Origin: Chromatiales bacterium
Lineage (GTDB): Bacteria > Pseudomonadota > Gammaproteobacteria > Chromatiales > Chromatiaceae
Direction: 5' to 3'
DNA: 59,511 nucleotides
Assembly (NCBI GenBank): GCA_028278145.1
Contig: JANQEV010000029.1
Span: forward strand, 1 to 59,511
Below are positions 35,541 to 44,269 of the stretch, in pieces. The translations under genes and the position numbers were made by a program. A model generated the notes under the pieces. That model was not told where the DNA came from and did no database searches. It saw nothing but the letters and a program-made list of their open reading frames with translations. Within the stretch, counting starts at the first letter, position 1, and the number at the start of each line of letters is the position of its first letter.

Positions 35541-36452
35541 ATGAAATACGACAACATCCTGCAGACCATTGGTAACACCCCGGTCATCCGCCTGAATAAG
35601 GTAAGCAATATTCTGGCAACAGAACTCTGGGTAAAACTCGAGAGCTTCAACCCAGCCGGATCGGTCAAGGACAGACCAGCACTGAACATGATCGAGTGCG
35701 CTGAACGTAACGGCAGCCTGAAACCTGGCAACACCATTATTGAACCAACTTCAGGCAACACCGGGATTGGCCTGGCTATGATCGCCGCAGAAAAAGGCTA
35801 CCCGGCTGTGTTCGTAATGGCCGAGGACATGAGCGAGGAGCGCAAGGCCATCCTGCGTGCCTTTGGTGGCGAACTGGTTCTGACGCCAGCGAGTAAGGGG
35901 ACCAAGGGGGCTATTGAAGAAGCACAACGACTGGCAGCAGAAAAGGGCTGGTTCTTTGTGGGTCAACACTTTAATCCAGATAACCCAGATGCCCACAAGC
36001 AAACAGCAGATGAGATCTGGACGGATTTCGGAGCCCAACTGGACGCCATTGTATGCACCACAGGTACTGGCGGTACCATCTCCGGTATTGGAAAATATAT
36101 GCGACAACACAATCCGGATATTCAGATCATCGCCACTGAACCAGCTGACTCTCCCATCTTGTCCCAGGGCATTGCCTGCAAACACAAGATCATGGGTACC
36201 GCCCCAGGTTTCATCCCCGCGACCCTGGACACCAGCATCTACAATCAGATCCTTCCGATAACCACTGCAGAGGCCTATGACGCCACCCGTTACCTGGCCC
36301 GTAAGGAGGGCATCTTTGCCGGCATCTCCTCCGGTGCAGCCGTGGCCGGAATGCTCAAGCTAGCCCGGGAGGAGACATTTCGCAATAAGACCCTGCTGGC
36401 CATACTTCCGGATACCGGTGAACGCTATCTAAGCACTGATGTATGGGACTAG
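35541..36452 (+). CDS. cysK: Cysteine synthase (O-acetylserine sulfhydrylase)
   Basis: This PLP enzyme makes cysteine from O-acetylserine and sulfide. The 303-residue protein has PLP-Lys K43 in NPAGSVKDR, substrate loop PTSGNTG (69-75), phosphate loop TGTGGTISG and SSGAA near the C-terminus. The KIMGTAPGFIP segment resembles CysK rather than CysM, although the usual KIQGIGAGF is altered, so the A/B assignment is not certain. Confidence 0.88.
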   Translation: MKYDNILQTIGNTPVIRLNKVSNILATELWVKLESFNPAGSVKDRPALNMIECAERNGSLKPGNTIIEPTSGNTGIGLAMIAAEKGYPAVFVMAEDMSEERKAILRAFGGELVLTPASKGTKGAIEEAQRLAAEKGWFFVGQHFNPDNPDAHKQTADEIWTDFGAQLDAIVCTTGTGGTISGIGKYMRQHNPDIQIIATEPADSPILSQGIACKHKIMGTAPGFIPATLDTSIYNQILPITTAEAYDATRYLARKEGIFAGISSGAAVAGMLKLAREETFRNKTLLAILPDTGERYLSTDVWD

Positions 36453-36491
36453 TCTTGAAATAACAGACTCAAGTTTTTTTATACAAATAAA

Positions 36492-36518
36492 AAACCCCGC
36501 ACTATTAATGCGGGGTTT
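36492..36518. terminator. Bidirectional terminator between cysK and FKBP gene
   Basis: AAACCCCGCA pairs with TGCGGGGTTT around CTATTAA, with A-rich and T-rich sides. It can end both convergent transcripts. Confidence 0.85.
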
Positions 36519-36539
36519 ATTTTATTTGCTATCCAAACT

Positions 36540-37253
36540 CTAGTTCGACGCACCTTTGGCTGAACTGGCATCGTTAAAAGAGATCAACTCAATCTCGAAT
36601 ATCAGGGTCTCATTGGAATTGATGGCAGGTGGTGAACCGGCCTTGCCATAGGCATGTTCTGATGGAATGAACACCTGCCATTTGGACCCCTTCTGCATCA
36701 AGGATATGGCATCACGAAAACCAGGTATTACCTGGGCCAGATTGAAGGTCGCAGGACCACCATGACGCCTGGAACTATCAAACACGGAGCCATTCAAATG
36801 AGTGCCTACATAGTGCACGGTTACATTTGACGCCTTGCTTGGCGACTTCCCTTCTCCTTTTACCATCTCAATGTACTGAATACCGTTAGGGAGAACCACA
36901 ACCCCCTCCTTAGTCTTATTCTCTTCCAGGAATTTCTTCCCTATCTCCAGATTTTTGTTCGCCTGTGCCTCACCAAGTTGTTTTATCCTCTCTTTAACTA
37001 CATCCAGTGATTTCGCCATCTCCTCCTTGGAAATCCTGGGTGCCTTTTTTGCAAACACATCTTCAATCGCCATAATCAGTGCAGCCTTGTCTACCTCCAT
37101 CACCTGGCTTGTCATCTGCTGACCGAAGGTAAAACCCAGGGTATAACTGAATTTTTGCTCGGTGGATTTTAATTCGTTTTCTGCAGCAGTAGCGATAGCG
37201 CTAAGAGCAGAAAGAAGAAGTAGCAATACGCTTGTGGCGGTACGAATATACAT
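36540..37253 (-). CDS. Periplasmic FKBP-type peptidyl-prolyl isomerase (FkpA/Mip-like)
   Basis: This is a 237-residue precursor: signal peptide (1-23), an N-terminal helical dimerisation domain (about 30-115, FSYTLGFTFGQQM), then a C-terminal FKBP domain. The FKBP domain carries VTVHYVGTHLNGSVFDSS, FNLAQVIPGFRDAI and IPSEHAYG. It is a likely folding helper for envelope proteins. It lies convergent to cysK. Confidence 0.9.
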   Translation of the reverse strand: MYIRTATSVLLLLLSALSAIATAAENELKSTEQKFSYTLGFTFGQQMTSQVMEVDKAALIMAIEDVFAKKAPRISKEEMAKSLDVVKERIKQLGEAQANKNLEIGKKFLEENKTKEGVVVLPNGIQYIEMVKGEGKSPSKASNVTVHYVGTHLNGSVFDSSRRHGGPATFNLAQVIPGFRDAISLMQKGSKWQVFIPSEHAYGKAGSPPAINSNETLIFEIELISFNDASSAKGASN

Positions 37254-37454
37254 AGAGTTTCCTTTAATTTAAGAATATTAATCCTGTTCTGGCCATCTCG
37301 GTCAAACAGCCAGAACCCTATATGTTTAGCTGGTGGAACGCAATCCATCACCATTCAGCGTCAAATTTTGGCGTTTCGTCACATTTATGGCGAATTTTGC
37401 TGGAATACCCCATAATTCCGGGCTATATTTCCATTTAGAGGTACAAATCAAGCT

Positions 37455-37694
37455 ATGGCTATCAATTCAGTAACAACCAGTGCAATACAGGGCATACAGC
37501 GCGGTCTGCAAAACATCCGGCGCAATGCCTCTGATATTGCCAGCGCGCAAAACCTGCGTGGCACTACCCCCACCAAGGATCTAACTCGCTCCCTGGTGGA
37601 GATGCACGAAAACAAGCTCTACACCATAGCCAACACCAAAACCCTGAAGACCGCTGACCAGGTTATTGGCACCCTCCTGGACACCAAGGCCTGA
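37455..37694 (+). CDS. Miniature flagellar rod/hook-like protein
   Basis: This is a 79-residue protein that looks like the two ends of a flagellar axial protein joined together. The N-terminus (AINSVTTSAIQGIQRGLQNIRRNASDIA) resembles the rod/hook N-terminal helix. The C-terminus (DLTRSLVEMHENKLYTIANT, KTADQVIGTLLDTKA) matches the FlgE/FlgG end DL-x-x-EL-V-x-M...ANxKTLxTADxxLGTLLDIK. No other flagellar gene is in the window. Function is unknown. Confidence 0.7.
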   Translation: MAINSVTTSAIQGIQRGLQNIRRNASDIASAQNLRGTTPTKDLTRSLVEMHENKLYTIANTKTLKTADQVIGTLLDTKA

Positions 37695-37707
37695 GCGACC
37701 AGCTACC

Positions 37708-38547
37708 TCAAATAAACAGCATGGAGAGATCCACTGCTGAAACATCCTTGGTCAACGCCCCTACAGATATATCATCCACCCCGGTTTCGGCCTTGGCCCT
37801 TATGCTCTCCAGAGAGATTCCTCCCGACGCCTCCAGCCTGGCCCTGCCAGCAGTCAGCCGTACTGCATCACGCAACATTTCATTGGAAAAGTTATCCAGC
37901 AGAATCCTAGGCACTCCTGCAGCCAGGGCTTCCTCCAGATCCGCAAGGTCTTCCACCTCAACCTCTATCTCCAGGCCCGGCGCTGTAGCCGCAGCCACTT
38001 TCACTGCAGCAGTAATGGAACCTGCAGCAGCAATATGGTTTTCCTTGATCAGAATGGCGTCAAACAAGCCTATTCTGTGATTATGACAGCCGCCACACAC
38101 CACAGCATATTTTTGCTGTATACGTAATCCCGGAACAGTCTTGCGTGTATCCAGAATGCGCACTCCGGTCCCCGCCACAGCATCAGCGTACTTGCGTGCC
38201 AGGGTTGCAGTTCCCGACAGTGTTTGCAGATAATTCAGAGCGGTGCGCTCTCCGGTAAGCAGAGCCCGGGTGTTACCCTCAAGCTCACATATGGTTGCAC
38301 CAGAAGCAATAGCATCTCCATCCTGCGCCAACCAGTTTATGCGCACATTCGGATCCAGCTGATTGAAAACCTCATTGAACCAGCCAACGCCGCACAGTAC
38401 AGCGGCTTCACGACATATAACTTGCACTTGGGAGATTGAGGTAGCGGGTATCAGGGATGCGGTGCAGTCACCGTCACCAACATCTTCTGCCAGAGCAAGT
38501 CGCACCTGCTCTCTAACCGCCTCCGGTGACGGCATATGATTACTCAA
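37708..38547 (-). CDS. nadC: Nicotinate-nucleotide pyrophosphorylase (quinolinate phosphoribosyltransferase)
   Basis: NadC makes nicotinate mononucleotide from quinolinate and PRPP in NAD synthesis. The 279-residue enzyme shows LAEDVGDGDCTASLIP, GERTALNYLQTLSGTAT, LDTRKTVPGLR, GGCHNHRIGLFDAILIKENH and EVEVEDL. The start at 38547 could also be 38535. It lies 21 bp downstream of the DUF1631 gene with which it probably forms no functional unit. Confidence 0.95.
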   Translation of the reverse strand: MSNHMPSPEAVREQVRLALAEDVGDGDCTASLIPATSISQVQVICREAAVLCGVGWFNEVFNQLDPNVRINWLAQDGDAIASGATICELEGNTRALLTGERTALNYLQTLSGTATLARKYADAVAGTGVRILDTRKTVPGLRIQQKYAVVCGGCHNHRIGLFDAILIKENHIAAAGSITAAVKVAAATAPGLEIEVEVEDLADLEEALAAGVPRILLDNFSNEMLRDAVRLTAGRARLEASGGISLESIRAKAETGVDDISVGALTKDVSAVDLSMLFI

Positions 38548-38568
38548 TTTAGGGAACCTCTGATTAAG

Positions 38569-40842
38569 TCAGGCAGGCTCAGGTGTGGAATTACCAGTGC
38601 CTTTGAGAGACTCCATCATCGCCGCAAAAGCCCGATCCATCAAGGGGTCTTCAGCTCCTGCTATTACAAAGGCTGAACCCACCCGCAAAGCCAGGGCCAA
38701 CTCGTTAAGATGCATCTCTTTAATCTTGACACCTTTTCTGTTTACAAACAGGCAGTTGTCACTAACGCCACTCCTCCATGAGAGCTTGATTCTGGACTTG
38801 GCACCATCCTTCTCTTTCATCTCCAGCCAGCTACCCAGAGGGATACTTTTTGCCAGCTCGCGATACTTCCCAGATTCCTTACCTGTTCCCAGCTCCCGCT
38901 CTGCTTCCAGGGCCTCCTCTGCCACCAGTTCCTCAACCGCCTCTTCCTGCAATGCCGCACTGTCTGCAATCAGATCCTTTGGAATCTCCTGTCCCTGCAG
39001 GCAACTGAGATGCACCCGCTCCAGATCCCCAAACAGACGACCCATCATGTGCTGATCACACAGGATGTCACCCATTTCACGCCGCATGACACCAAGCACA
39101 GCCGGGATTTCACGCAACATCTTTTCCCGCTCTTTCAGATCATCCTTGGGTTCAACCGTCCAGATAAGACGATCCATCAATGCCAGCGCCTCCTGCCACT
39201 CCTTGCTCTTGGCTCCGCGCCGCAGAAAATGCAGCATCAACACATCCTTCCAACCCTCATTCAGCAGATTAACCACTGCCAGCGGCAGATTTTTCTGACG
39301 TTTGATGCGCTGATCTATCTCCGTCTTAACCCGACGTTTCGCCACCCCCAGCTGCTCCTTGCCGCTGGCGATCTGGTTGGTACGCTTTTCGGCTGCCTCA
39401 GAACCACGCTGCTCCTGGGTAATGAATTTTTCCAACTCATCATTCAGCTCTGCATACAACCCGACATCTTCTCGAAAATCAGACAGAATGCGCCGGACAA
39501 TAGAGTCAACCATTCCGTAGAGACTATTCTTTGAGCGATCTTTGTCACCAGACCAGCCCACTACGGCACGGGCCAGGTTGTTGAGCAAGCGCCTGGCTGG
39601 ATGAGAACTCTTGCTGAAGAACTCCTTGTCCAGGATTGCCACCTTGATAATTGGTATCTGCAGTTGCGCCAACAACACCTTCATCACATCAGGTATGTTT
39701 GGATCTCCCAGTATGAACTCAAACAGCATGGAGACCATATCGATGGTGTCATCATCAACCTGCTTTACTGAACCGATATCTGGGTTCTTGGCCACCCGGC
39801 GTAGTTCATGCAGCAGATTAACCTTGAGATCCACATAGCCGGTATTGCCGTTCTCAAGATCATAAGATTTAGAAACAGCATCGCTATGCTGCAGAACAGA
39901 GAGCGCATCCACAAGCTGAGTGGTTTCAGCTCGTGGGAGATGAGGCTGAAAAACTGCTGCGGCAGGTGATACCCGTTGCACACCAGATAGAAGCTGACGC
40001 AGCGTATCAAACAGCTCCTCTCTTACCTCATCACCCTCTTGAGGAAGAACGCCACCCTGCCCATCATCCAGGTATTTACCATCGGCGAGACGTCCGGAAG
40101 TGGCTGCAGTTACCTTGCTGCGGCGAATCTTTGGCCTGAGCTTGGGAATGATACCGGCATTACGCATGAGCTCGTTTACACCCGCGTATACCTCTTCCAG
40201 ATGTGCTACCACCTCTTGCTCAAACACCTTATAGATAACCAGCTTGGTTGGGATGTCTACATCCAGAACCCGGATAGCAGCACGAAAGGCATTGCAGATC
40301 TTGTCTGGCGCCAAAGGATTATTCTTGCTCTCTACCGGCTTTCCGTTCAGCAGCTTGCTGAACCTCTGCTCCAGGGCATAGAGTTCCCGCAGGCAGGCAC
40401 TGTCCCCCCTGGCCACCATATTTTTGATTGCCAGTTCCTCTTCCAGGGTATCAGACTCGATCAGGGTGAGATTATCGTAGTCCAGATCTTCCTCAATCTC
40501 TTCTGTGACTACTGCGGCTTCAGTTCGTGGGAGCCAGAAATTGTCATAGCCTGACAGCACATTGCTCATGAATGACTTTTCTATACCAGCACGCTCTTTA
40601 CGGGCCTCACGCATGGTGTCGAAATAGCGCGTTTGCAGATCATTACTCTCGGCTTTATCTGCAAGCTTATACAGGGCATCATCAAGCTTCTCAAACAACT
40701 TCCCGCTCAACATGTCCAGCCCTCTGGACATAGCCTGACGGCAACCGTCTATTATTACCCGGTTCTCTTCCACAGACTTAGCTTGACCACTAGTTACGCT
40801 AGACCTATCCAATGATACGATGTTGTCCCTCTGTCCCACCAC
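38569..40842 (-). CDS. DUF1631 family protein
   Basis: This is a large, helix-rich cytoplasmic protein of 757 residues found in many gammaproteobacteria. Features seen are the N-terminal CRQAMSRGLDMLSGKLFEKLDD, RRLLNNLARAVVGWS in the middle, and a C-terminal IPLGSWLEMKEKDG...LSWRSGVSDNCLFVNRKG. The last segment resembles a PilZ-like beta barrel (WLE...KLSW...FVNR). A link to c-di-GMP is possible but not shown. Confidence 0.85.
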   Translation of the reverse strand: MVGQRDNIVSLDRSSVTSGQAKSVEENRVIIDGCRQAMSRGLDMLSGKLFEKLDDALYKLADKAESNDLQTRYFDTMREARKERAGIEKSFMSNVLSGYDNFWLPRTEAAVVTEEIEEDLDYDNLTLIESDTLEEELAIKNMVARGDSACLRELYALEQRFSKLLNGKPVESKNNPLAPDKICNAFRAAIRVLDVDIPTKLVIYKVFEQEVVAHLEEVYAGVNELMRNAGIIPKLRPKIRRSKVTAATSGRLADGKYLDDGQGGVLPQEGDEVREELFDTLRQLLSGVQRVSPAAAVFQPHLPRAETTQLVDALSVLQHSDAVSKSYDLENGNTGYVDLKVNLLHELRRVAKNPDIGSVKQVDDDTIDMVSMLFEFILGDPNIPDVMKVLLAQLQIPIIKVAILDKEFFSKSSHPARRLLNNLARAVVGWSGDKDRSKNSLYGMVDSIVRRILSDFREDVGLYAELNDELEKFITQEQRGSEAAEKRTNQIASGKEQLGVAKRRVKTEIDQRIKRQKNLPLAVVNLLNEGWKDVLMLHFLRRGAKSKEWQEALALMDRLIWTVEPKDDLKEREKMLREIPAVLGVMRREMGDILCDQHMMGRLFGDLERVHLSCLQGQEIPKDLIADSAALQEEAVEELVAEEALEAERELGTGKESGKYRELAKSIPLGSWLEMKEKDGAKSRIKLSWRSGVSDNCLFVNRKGVKIKEMHLNELALALRVGSAFVIAGAEDPLMDRAFAAMMESLKGTGNSTPEPA

Positions 40843-41292
40843 GCACGCCTCGAACTTAAAAATGAATTTACCCTAGCCTTAACTATAAATTTCTTACCCG
40901 ATTTAGACTGTGATAAGACTCACAGTTCAGCTAGAAACGCGGATTACATCACAGTCTGGAAAGGAATAAGCCCTACTAGCCTACACCTCCGTCTGCGAAT
41001 AGCATTTTTATAGACGCCAGCTACATCTAGCGTACATATATACAAGGATAGCGGATTCTGAAAAATACTAATGGCATTCCCATTAGTCACTGAAGCCAAC
41101 CTGATCATAGCAACTCATCGCCAAAACCACACCCATGGGACTTCCAACACGAGAATTGTCTCACACAACCAGATTCGTGTATTGTCATATCAACGTAATA
41201 AAGAACATAGAAACTAGCCCCTGAAACTGGTAGGTGATTTACAGCAAGCAGGAAAAAAATTCAGGGGCTTCGGTAAGGACAGATTCAGAACA
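40843..41292. other. 450-bp intergenic region upstream of the DUF1538 operon
   Basis: Two structures are visible. GACTGTGAT at 40906-40914 is inversely repeated as ATCACAGTC at 40948-40956, a possible operator. The leader hairpin at 41217-41268 is listed separately. Otherwise no coding frame is seen. Confidence 0.45.
41217..41268 (+). promoter_or_regulatory. Leader hairpin upstream of the DUF1538 operon
   Basis: GCCCCTGAA at 41217-41225 pairs perfectly with TTCAGGGGC at 41260-41268, enclosing GGTAGGTGATTTACAGCAAG and an A7 run. It ends 24 bp before the GTG start. It could be a cis-regulatory RNA for the transporter operon; I cannot assign it to a known riboswitch class. Confidence 0.4.
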
Positions 41293-42030
41293 GTGGTTAA
41301 AAATCTAATAAAAAACCTCACGTCATCACTGCTTGAGAGCTTGCGTGATCTAGCCCCGATCCTGGCTGTAATCACCTTTTTTCAGCTAGTTATTCTGCAA
41401 GAACATATACCTGACCTACCGGCTCTTCTGGGCGGCATATTTCTGGTTGCCATCGGACTGACACTATTTGTCTATGGCCTGAGGATAGGACTCTTTCCTA
41501 TTGGTGAGTCCATGGCACACAGTTTTGCCGGCAAGGGAAGCCTGTTCTGGATCCTGGTCTTCGCTTTTGCTTTAGGATTCGGCACCACCATAGCGGAGCC
41601 GGCCCTGATTGCAGTGGGGAATGAGGCTGCAGTGGTTGCCGCGGATGGAGGCATGATTGCCAGCACGCCGGAGTCGATAAAAAACTATGCCGATGGCCTC
41701 AGATTCACCGTAGCCCTATCTGTTGGTCTGGCTATAGTGATTGGTGTACTACGAATCATACGCGGCTGGCCGATTCAGTACCTGATCATTAGCGGTTATA
41801 TCTGCGTGGTAATCATGACCATATTTGCCCCGCCCTGGATCATAGGTATCGCCTATGACTCCGGAGGTGTCACCACCTCAACCATTACCGTACCGCTGGT
41901 AACGGCGCTGGGAGTTGGGCTGGCAACCAGTATTCGCGGCCGCAACCCCATGACCGACGGTTTTGGCTTGATCGCCTTTGCCTCACTTACACCAATGATC
42001 TTTGTCATGGGATACGGGATGCTGCTATGA
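41293..42030 (+). CDS. DUF1538 membrane protein, first subunit (UmpA-like)
   Basis: This is a 245-residue integral membrane protein with a GTG start. Repeated DUF1538 signatures are GFGTTIAEPALIAVGNEA and AYDSGGVTTSTITVPLVTALG. Paired DUF1538 proteins (UmpAB) have been described in Halomonas as a two-component Na+(Li+,K+)/H+ antiporter. Its stop overlaps the next start (ATGA), giving a coupled pair. Confidence 0.85.
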   Translation: MVKNLIKNLTSSLLESLRDLAPILAVITFFQLVILQEHIPDLPALLGGIFLVAIGLTLFVYGLRIGLFPIGESMAHSFAGKGSLFWILVFAFALGFGTTIAEPALIAVGNEAAVVAADGGMIASTPESIKNYADGLRFTVALSVGLAIVIGVLRIIRGWPIQYLIISGYICVVIMTIFAPPWIIGIAYDSGGVTTSTITVPLVTALGVGLATSIRGRNPMTDGFGLIAFASLTPMIFVMGYGMLL

Positions 42031-42812
42031 GTTCAGGCATTATGAATTTCCTGCACACCCTGGCCTCTACCGCCCGGGACGTAATCCCAATCGTGCTGAT
42101 CATCTTTGGGTTTCAGGTCTTTGTGTTACGGCGCAAGATGCCAAATCTAGGCATGGTCCTCACCGGCCTCCTCCTGGTATTACTGGGGATGACTTTTTTT
42201 CTACAAGGACTGGAACAGGCACTGTTCCCACTGGGCAAGCTGATGGCAAAACAGCTCACAGCACCTGAGTTTCTGGGCCTGAGTGGCTCCGATAGTGAAC
42301 CGCACTACTTTTGGCTGTATGTATTTGCCGCCGCCATCGGTTTTTCCACCACCATAGCCGAGCCGGCACTTATTGCCGTAGCCATCAAGGCCAATGAGGT
42401 GTCCAGTGGCGCTGTGGGAACCTGGGGCCTGCGTATAGCGGTTGCCATCGGAGTGGCCTTTGGGATTGCCCTGGGTACCTACCGCATCATCACTGGTACC
42501 CCGGTACACTACTACATCATCGTCGGATACATCCTGGTGGTGATCCAGACATTTTTCTGTCCCAAGCAGATCATAGCCCTGGCTTACGACTCTGGGGGCG
42601 TGACCACATCCACGGTCACGGTTCCACTGGTGGCAGCCCTGGGTCTGGGACTCTCATCCAATATACCGGGCCGCAATCCACTCCTGGATGGGTTCGGCCT
42701 GATAGCCTTTGCCAGCCTGTTTCCCATCATGAGCGTTATGGCATATGCACAGTTAAGTGACTGGCAGTCAAAACGCATCAAGAAGGCGAAATCAAAACGT
42801 TATGGGGGATAA
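42027..42812 (+). CDS. DUF1538 membrane protein, second subunit (UmpB-like)
   Basis: This is a 261-residue paralogue of the preceding gene. It shares FSTTIAEPALIAVAIKA and LAYDSGGVTTSTVTVPLVAALGLG, plus the GRNPLLDGFGLIAFASLFP end. The two are predicted to form a heteromeric ion exchanger in the inner membrane. It overlaps the first subunit by 4 bp and is followed 2 bp later by the PII-like gene. Confidence 0.85.
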   Translation: MSSGIMNFLHTLASTARDVIPIVLIIFGFQVFVLRRKMPNLGMVLTGLLLVLLGMTFFLQGLEQALFPLGKLMAKQLTAPEFLGLSGSDSEPHYFWLYVFAAAIGFSTTIAEPALIAVAIKANEVSSGAVGTWGLRIAVAIGVAFGIALGTYRIITGTPVHYYIIVGYILVVIQTFFCPKQIIALAYDSGGVTTSTVTVPLVAALGLGLSSNIPGRNPLLDGFGLIAFASLFPIMSVMAYAQLSDWQSKRIKKAKSKRYGG

Positions 42813-42814
42813 CC

Positions 42815-43165
42815 ATGCATTTCAAACTAATTATTGCCTTGGTTGAAGATAACAAGACAGAGAAAATTCTGGATGCGGCACGTACCGCCGGCGCTACCGG
42901 CTCCACAGTCATCAACCAGGCACGTGGAGAAGGAGTGGAGAAAAGTAAGACTTTTTTTGGTCTAAACCTAGAAACCCAACGCGATGCAATCCTGTTCCTG
43001 GTGGAAGAGCACCTCAGCCGGCATATACTGGAGACCATTGCAGACATTGGTGAGTTCGAAAAAAAACCAGGCACTGGGATTGCCTTCCAGATTGATGTTC
43101 AGGATGCGGTTGGTGTAAGGCATCAGATAGAACAACTCACCAGCATTGTGGAGGAAGAGCTGTGA
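42815..43165 (+). CDS. PII-like signalling protein with reduced T-loop
   Basis: This is a 116-residue ferredoxin-fold protein (MHFKLIIALVEDNKTEKILDAARTAGATG, GTGIAFQIDVQDAVGV). It matches PII in size and core strands. The long T-loop with the uridylylated Tyr of GlnB is replaced by the short EKSKTFFGLNLETQRD stretch. It is therefore unlikely to be a GlnD substrate and probably senses another nucleotide or ion. Its place directly after the two DUF1538 genes suggests it gates that transporter. Confidence 0.82.
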   Translation: MHFKLIIALVEDNKTEKILDAARTAGATGSTVINQARGEGVEKSKTFFGLNLETQRDAILFLVEEHLSRHILETIADIGEFEKKPGTGIAFQIDVQDAVGVRHQIEQLTSIVEEEL

Positions 43166-43563
43166 ACGAGAAACAAATCATTCAGGTCCGGGATGTAATG
43201 AAGGACAAATTCGATATGGTGGACGGCATGGATACAGTTGAACATGCACTCAACACCATGCAGCATCTGGAAACCAAAACCTTGGTGGTAAACAAGCGCA
43301 ATGACAACGATGAGTTTGGCATGGTTACCCTGTCCGACATCGCCCGTAACGTGTTGGCGGTAGACCGCCCGCCAGGACGGGTAAACATTTATGAGATCAT
43401 GTCCAAACCGGTGATTACTGTAAGCCCGAAAATGGATATCCGCTACTGCGCCCGACTGTTTTCCCGCTTCAATCTGTCCCGCGCCCCAGTGGTGGAAGAT
43501 GGCGAGGTTATCGGCCTGGTAAGTTTTACCGACATGGTAGCAAAGGGACTGCGCACTACATGA
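43162..43563 (+). CDS. Tandem CBS-domain protein
   Basis: This is a 133-residue protein consisting only of two CBS motifs (about 8-60 and 72-130, VRDVMKDKFDMVDG; IYEIMSKPVITVSPKMD). Such pairs bind adenine nucleotides and act as regulatory modules. The GTG start overlaps the PII-like stop by 4 bp, and its own stop overlaps the ampD ATG. It is likely a second regulatory input to the DUF1538 transporter. Confidence 0.85.
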   Translation: MNEKQIIQVRDVMKDKFDMVDGMDTVEHALNTMQHLETKTLVVNKRNDNDEFGMVTLSDIARNVLAVDRPPGRVNIYEIMSKPVITVSPKMDIRYCARLFSRFNLSRAPVVEDGEVIGLVSFTDMVAKGLRTT

Positions 43564-44114
43564 GCAGCGGCCCTGCCGGGGTCCTGACCAGCGCCACGCT
43601 GAGGAACTCCCCCAATCAGGATGCCCGGCCACAAGGGGCCGTGATTGACCTGCTGGTGATCCACAACATCAGCCTGCCGCCAGGAGAGTTTGGTGGACCC
43701 TGGATCGACGACCTGTTTATGAACCGGCTGGACCCTGATGCCCATCCCTATTTTGCCACCATTGCATCCCACAAGGTCTCCACCCACCTGTTGATCAGAC
43801 GTGATGGTGAACTGCTGCAGTACGTACCCCTGCACCTACGCGCCTGGCACGCCGGAGTTTCATGTCATGAAGGCAGAGAGCGGTGTAACGATTTTTCCAT
43901 AGGCATCGAACTGGAGGGCGACGACCACACTCCCTACACGGAAGAACAGTACGCCGCCCTGGCAACCGTAACTAAAGAGATCATCGCCATGTACCCCGAC
44001 ATCAATCCGGAGCGGATAACGGGACATAGCAATATCGCACCCGGGCGAAAAACAGATCCAGGACCTGCATTTGACTGGGAGCTTTTCCAGCAACTGCTAG
44101 CAGCCAATCTCTGA
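43560..44114 (+). CDS. ampD: 1,6-anhydro-N-acetylmuramyl-L-alanine amidase AmpD
   Basis: AmpD is a cytoplasmic zinc amidase of murein recycling that keeps AmpR-type beta-lactamase induction low. The 184-residue protein has zinc ligands in LLVIHNISLP and GHSNIAPGRKTDPGPAF, the GIELEGDD signature and WHAGVS. Its ATG overlaps the CBS gene stop (ATGA), tying murein recycling to the ion-transport operon. ampE follows after 155 bp. Confidence 0.95.
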   Translation: MSSGPAGVLTSATLRNSPNQDARPQGAVIDLLVIHNISLPPGEFGGPWIDDLFMNRLDPDAHPYFATIASHKVSTHLLIRRDGELLQYVPLHLRAWHAGVSCHEGRERCNDFSIGIELEGDDHTPYTEEQYAALATVTKEIIAMYPDINPERITGHSNIAPGRKTDPGPAFDWELFQQLLAANL

Positions 44115-44269
44115 CTACTCAATTTACCTTTGCAGCTTCTGCTCTCCAGCTACGCGTACAACCTGCTGCTTCTATCCAGAGACAAAAACATCCTGCGCTG
44201 TTCTATCATCCCAGGTATAATCCCAATTATTAATAAAAGCCTTAAAAAAAGCCCAAGCGGGATAACAAT

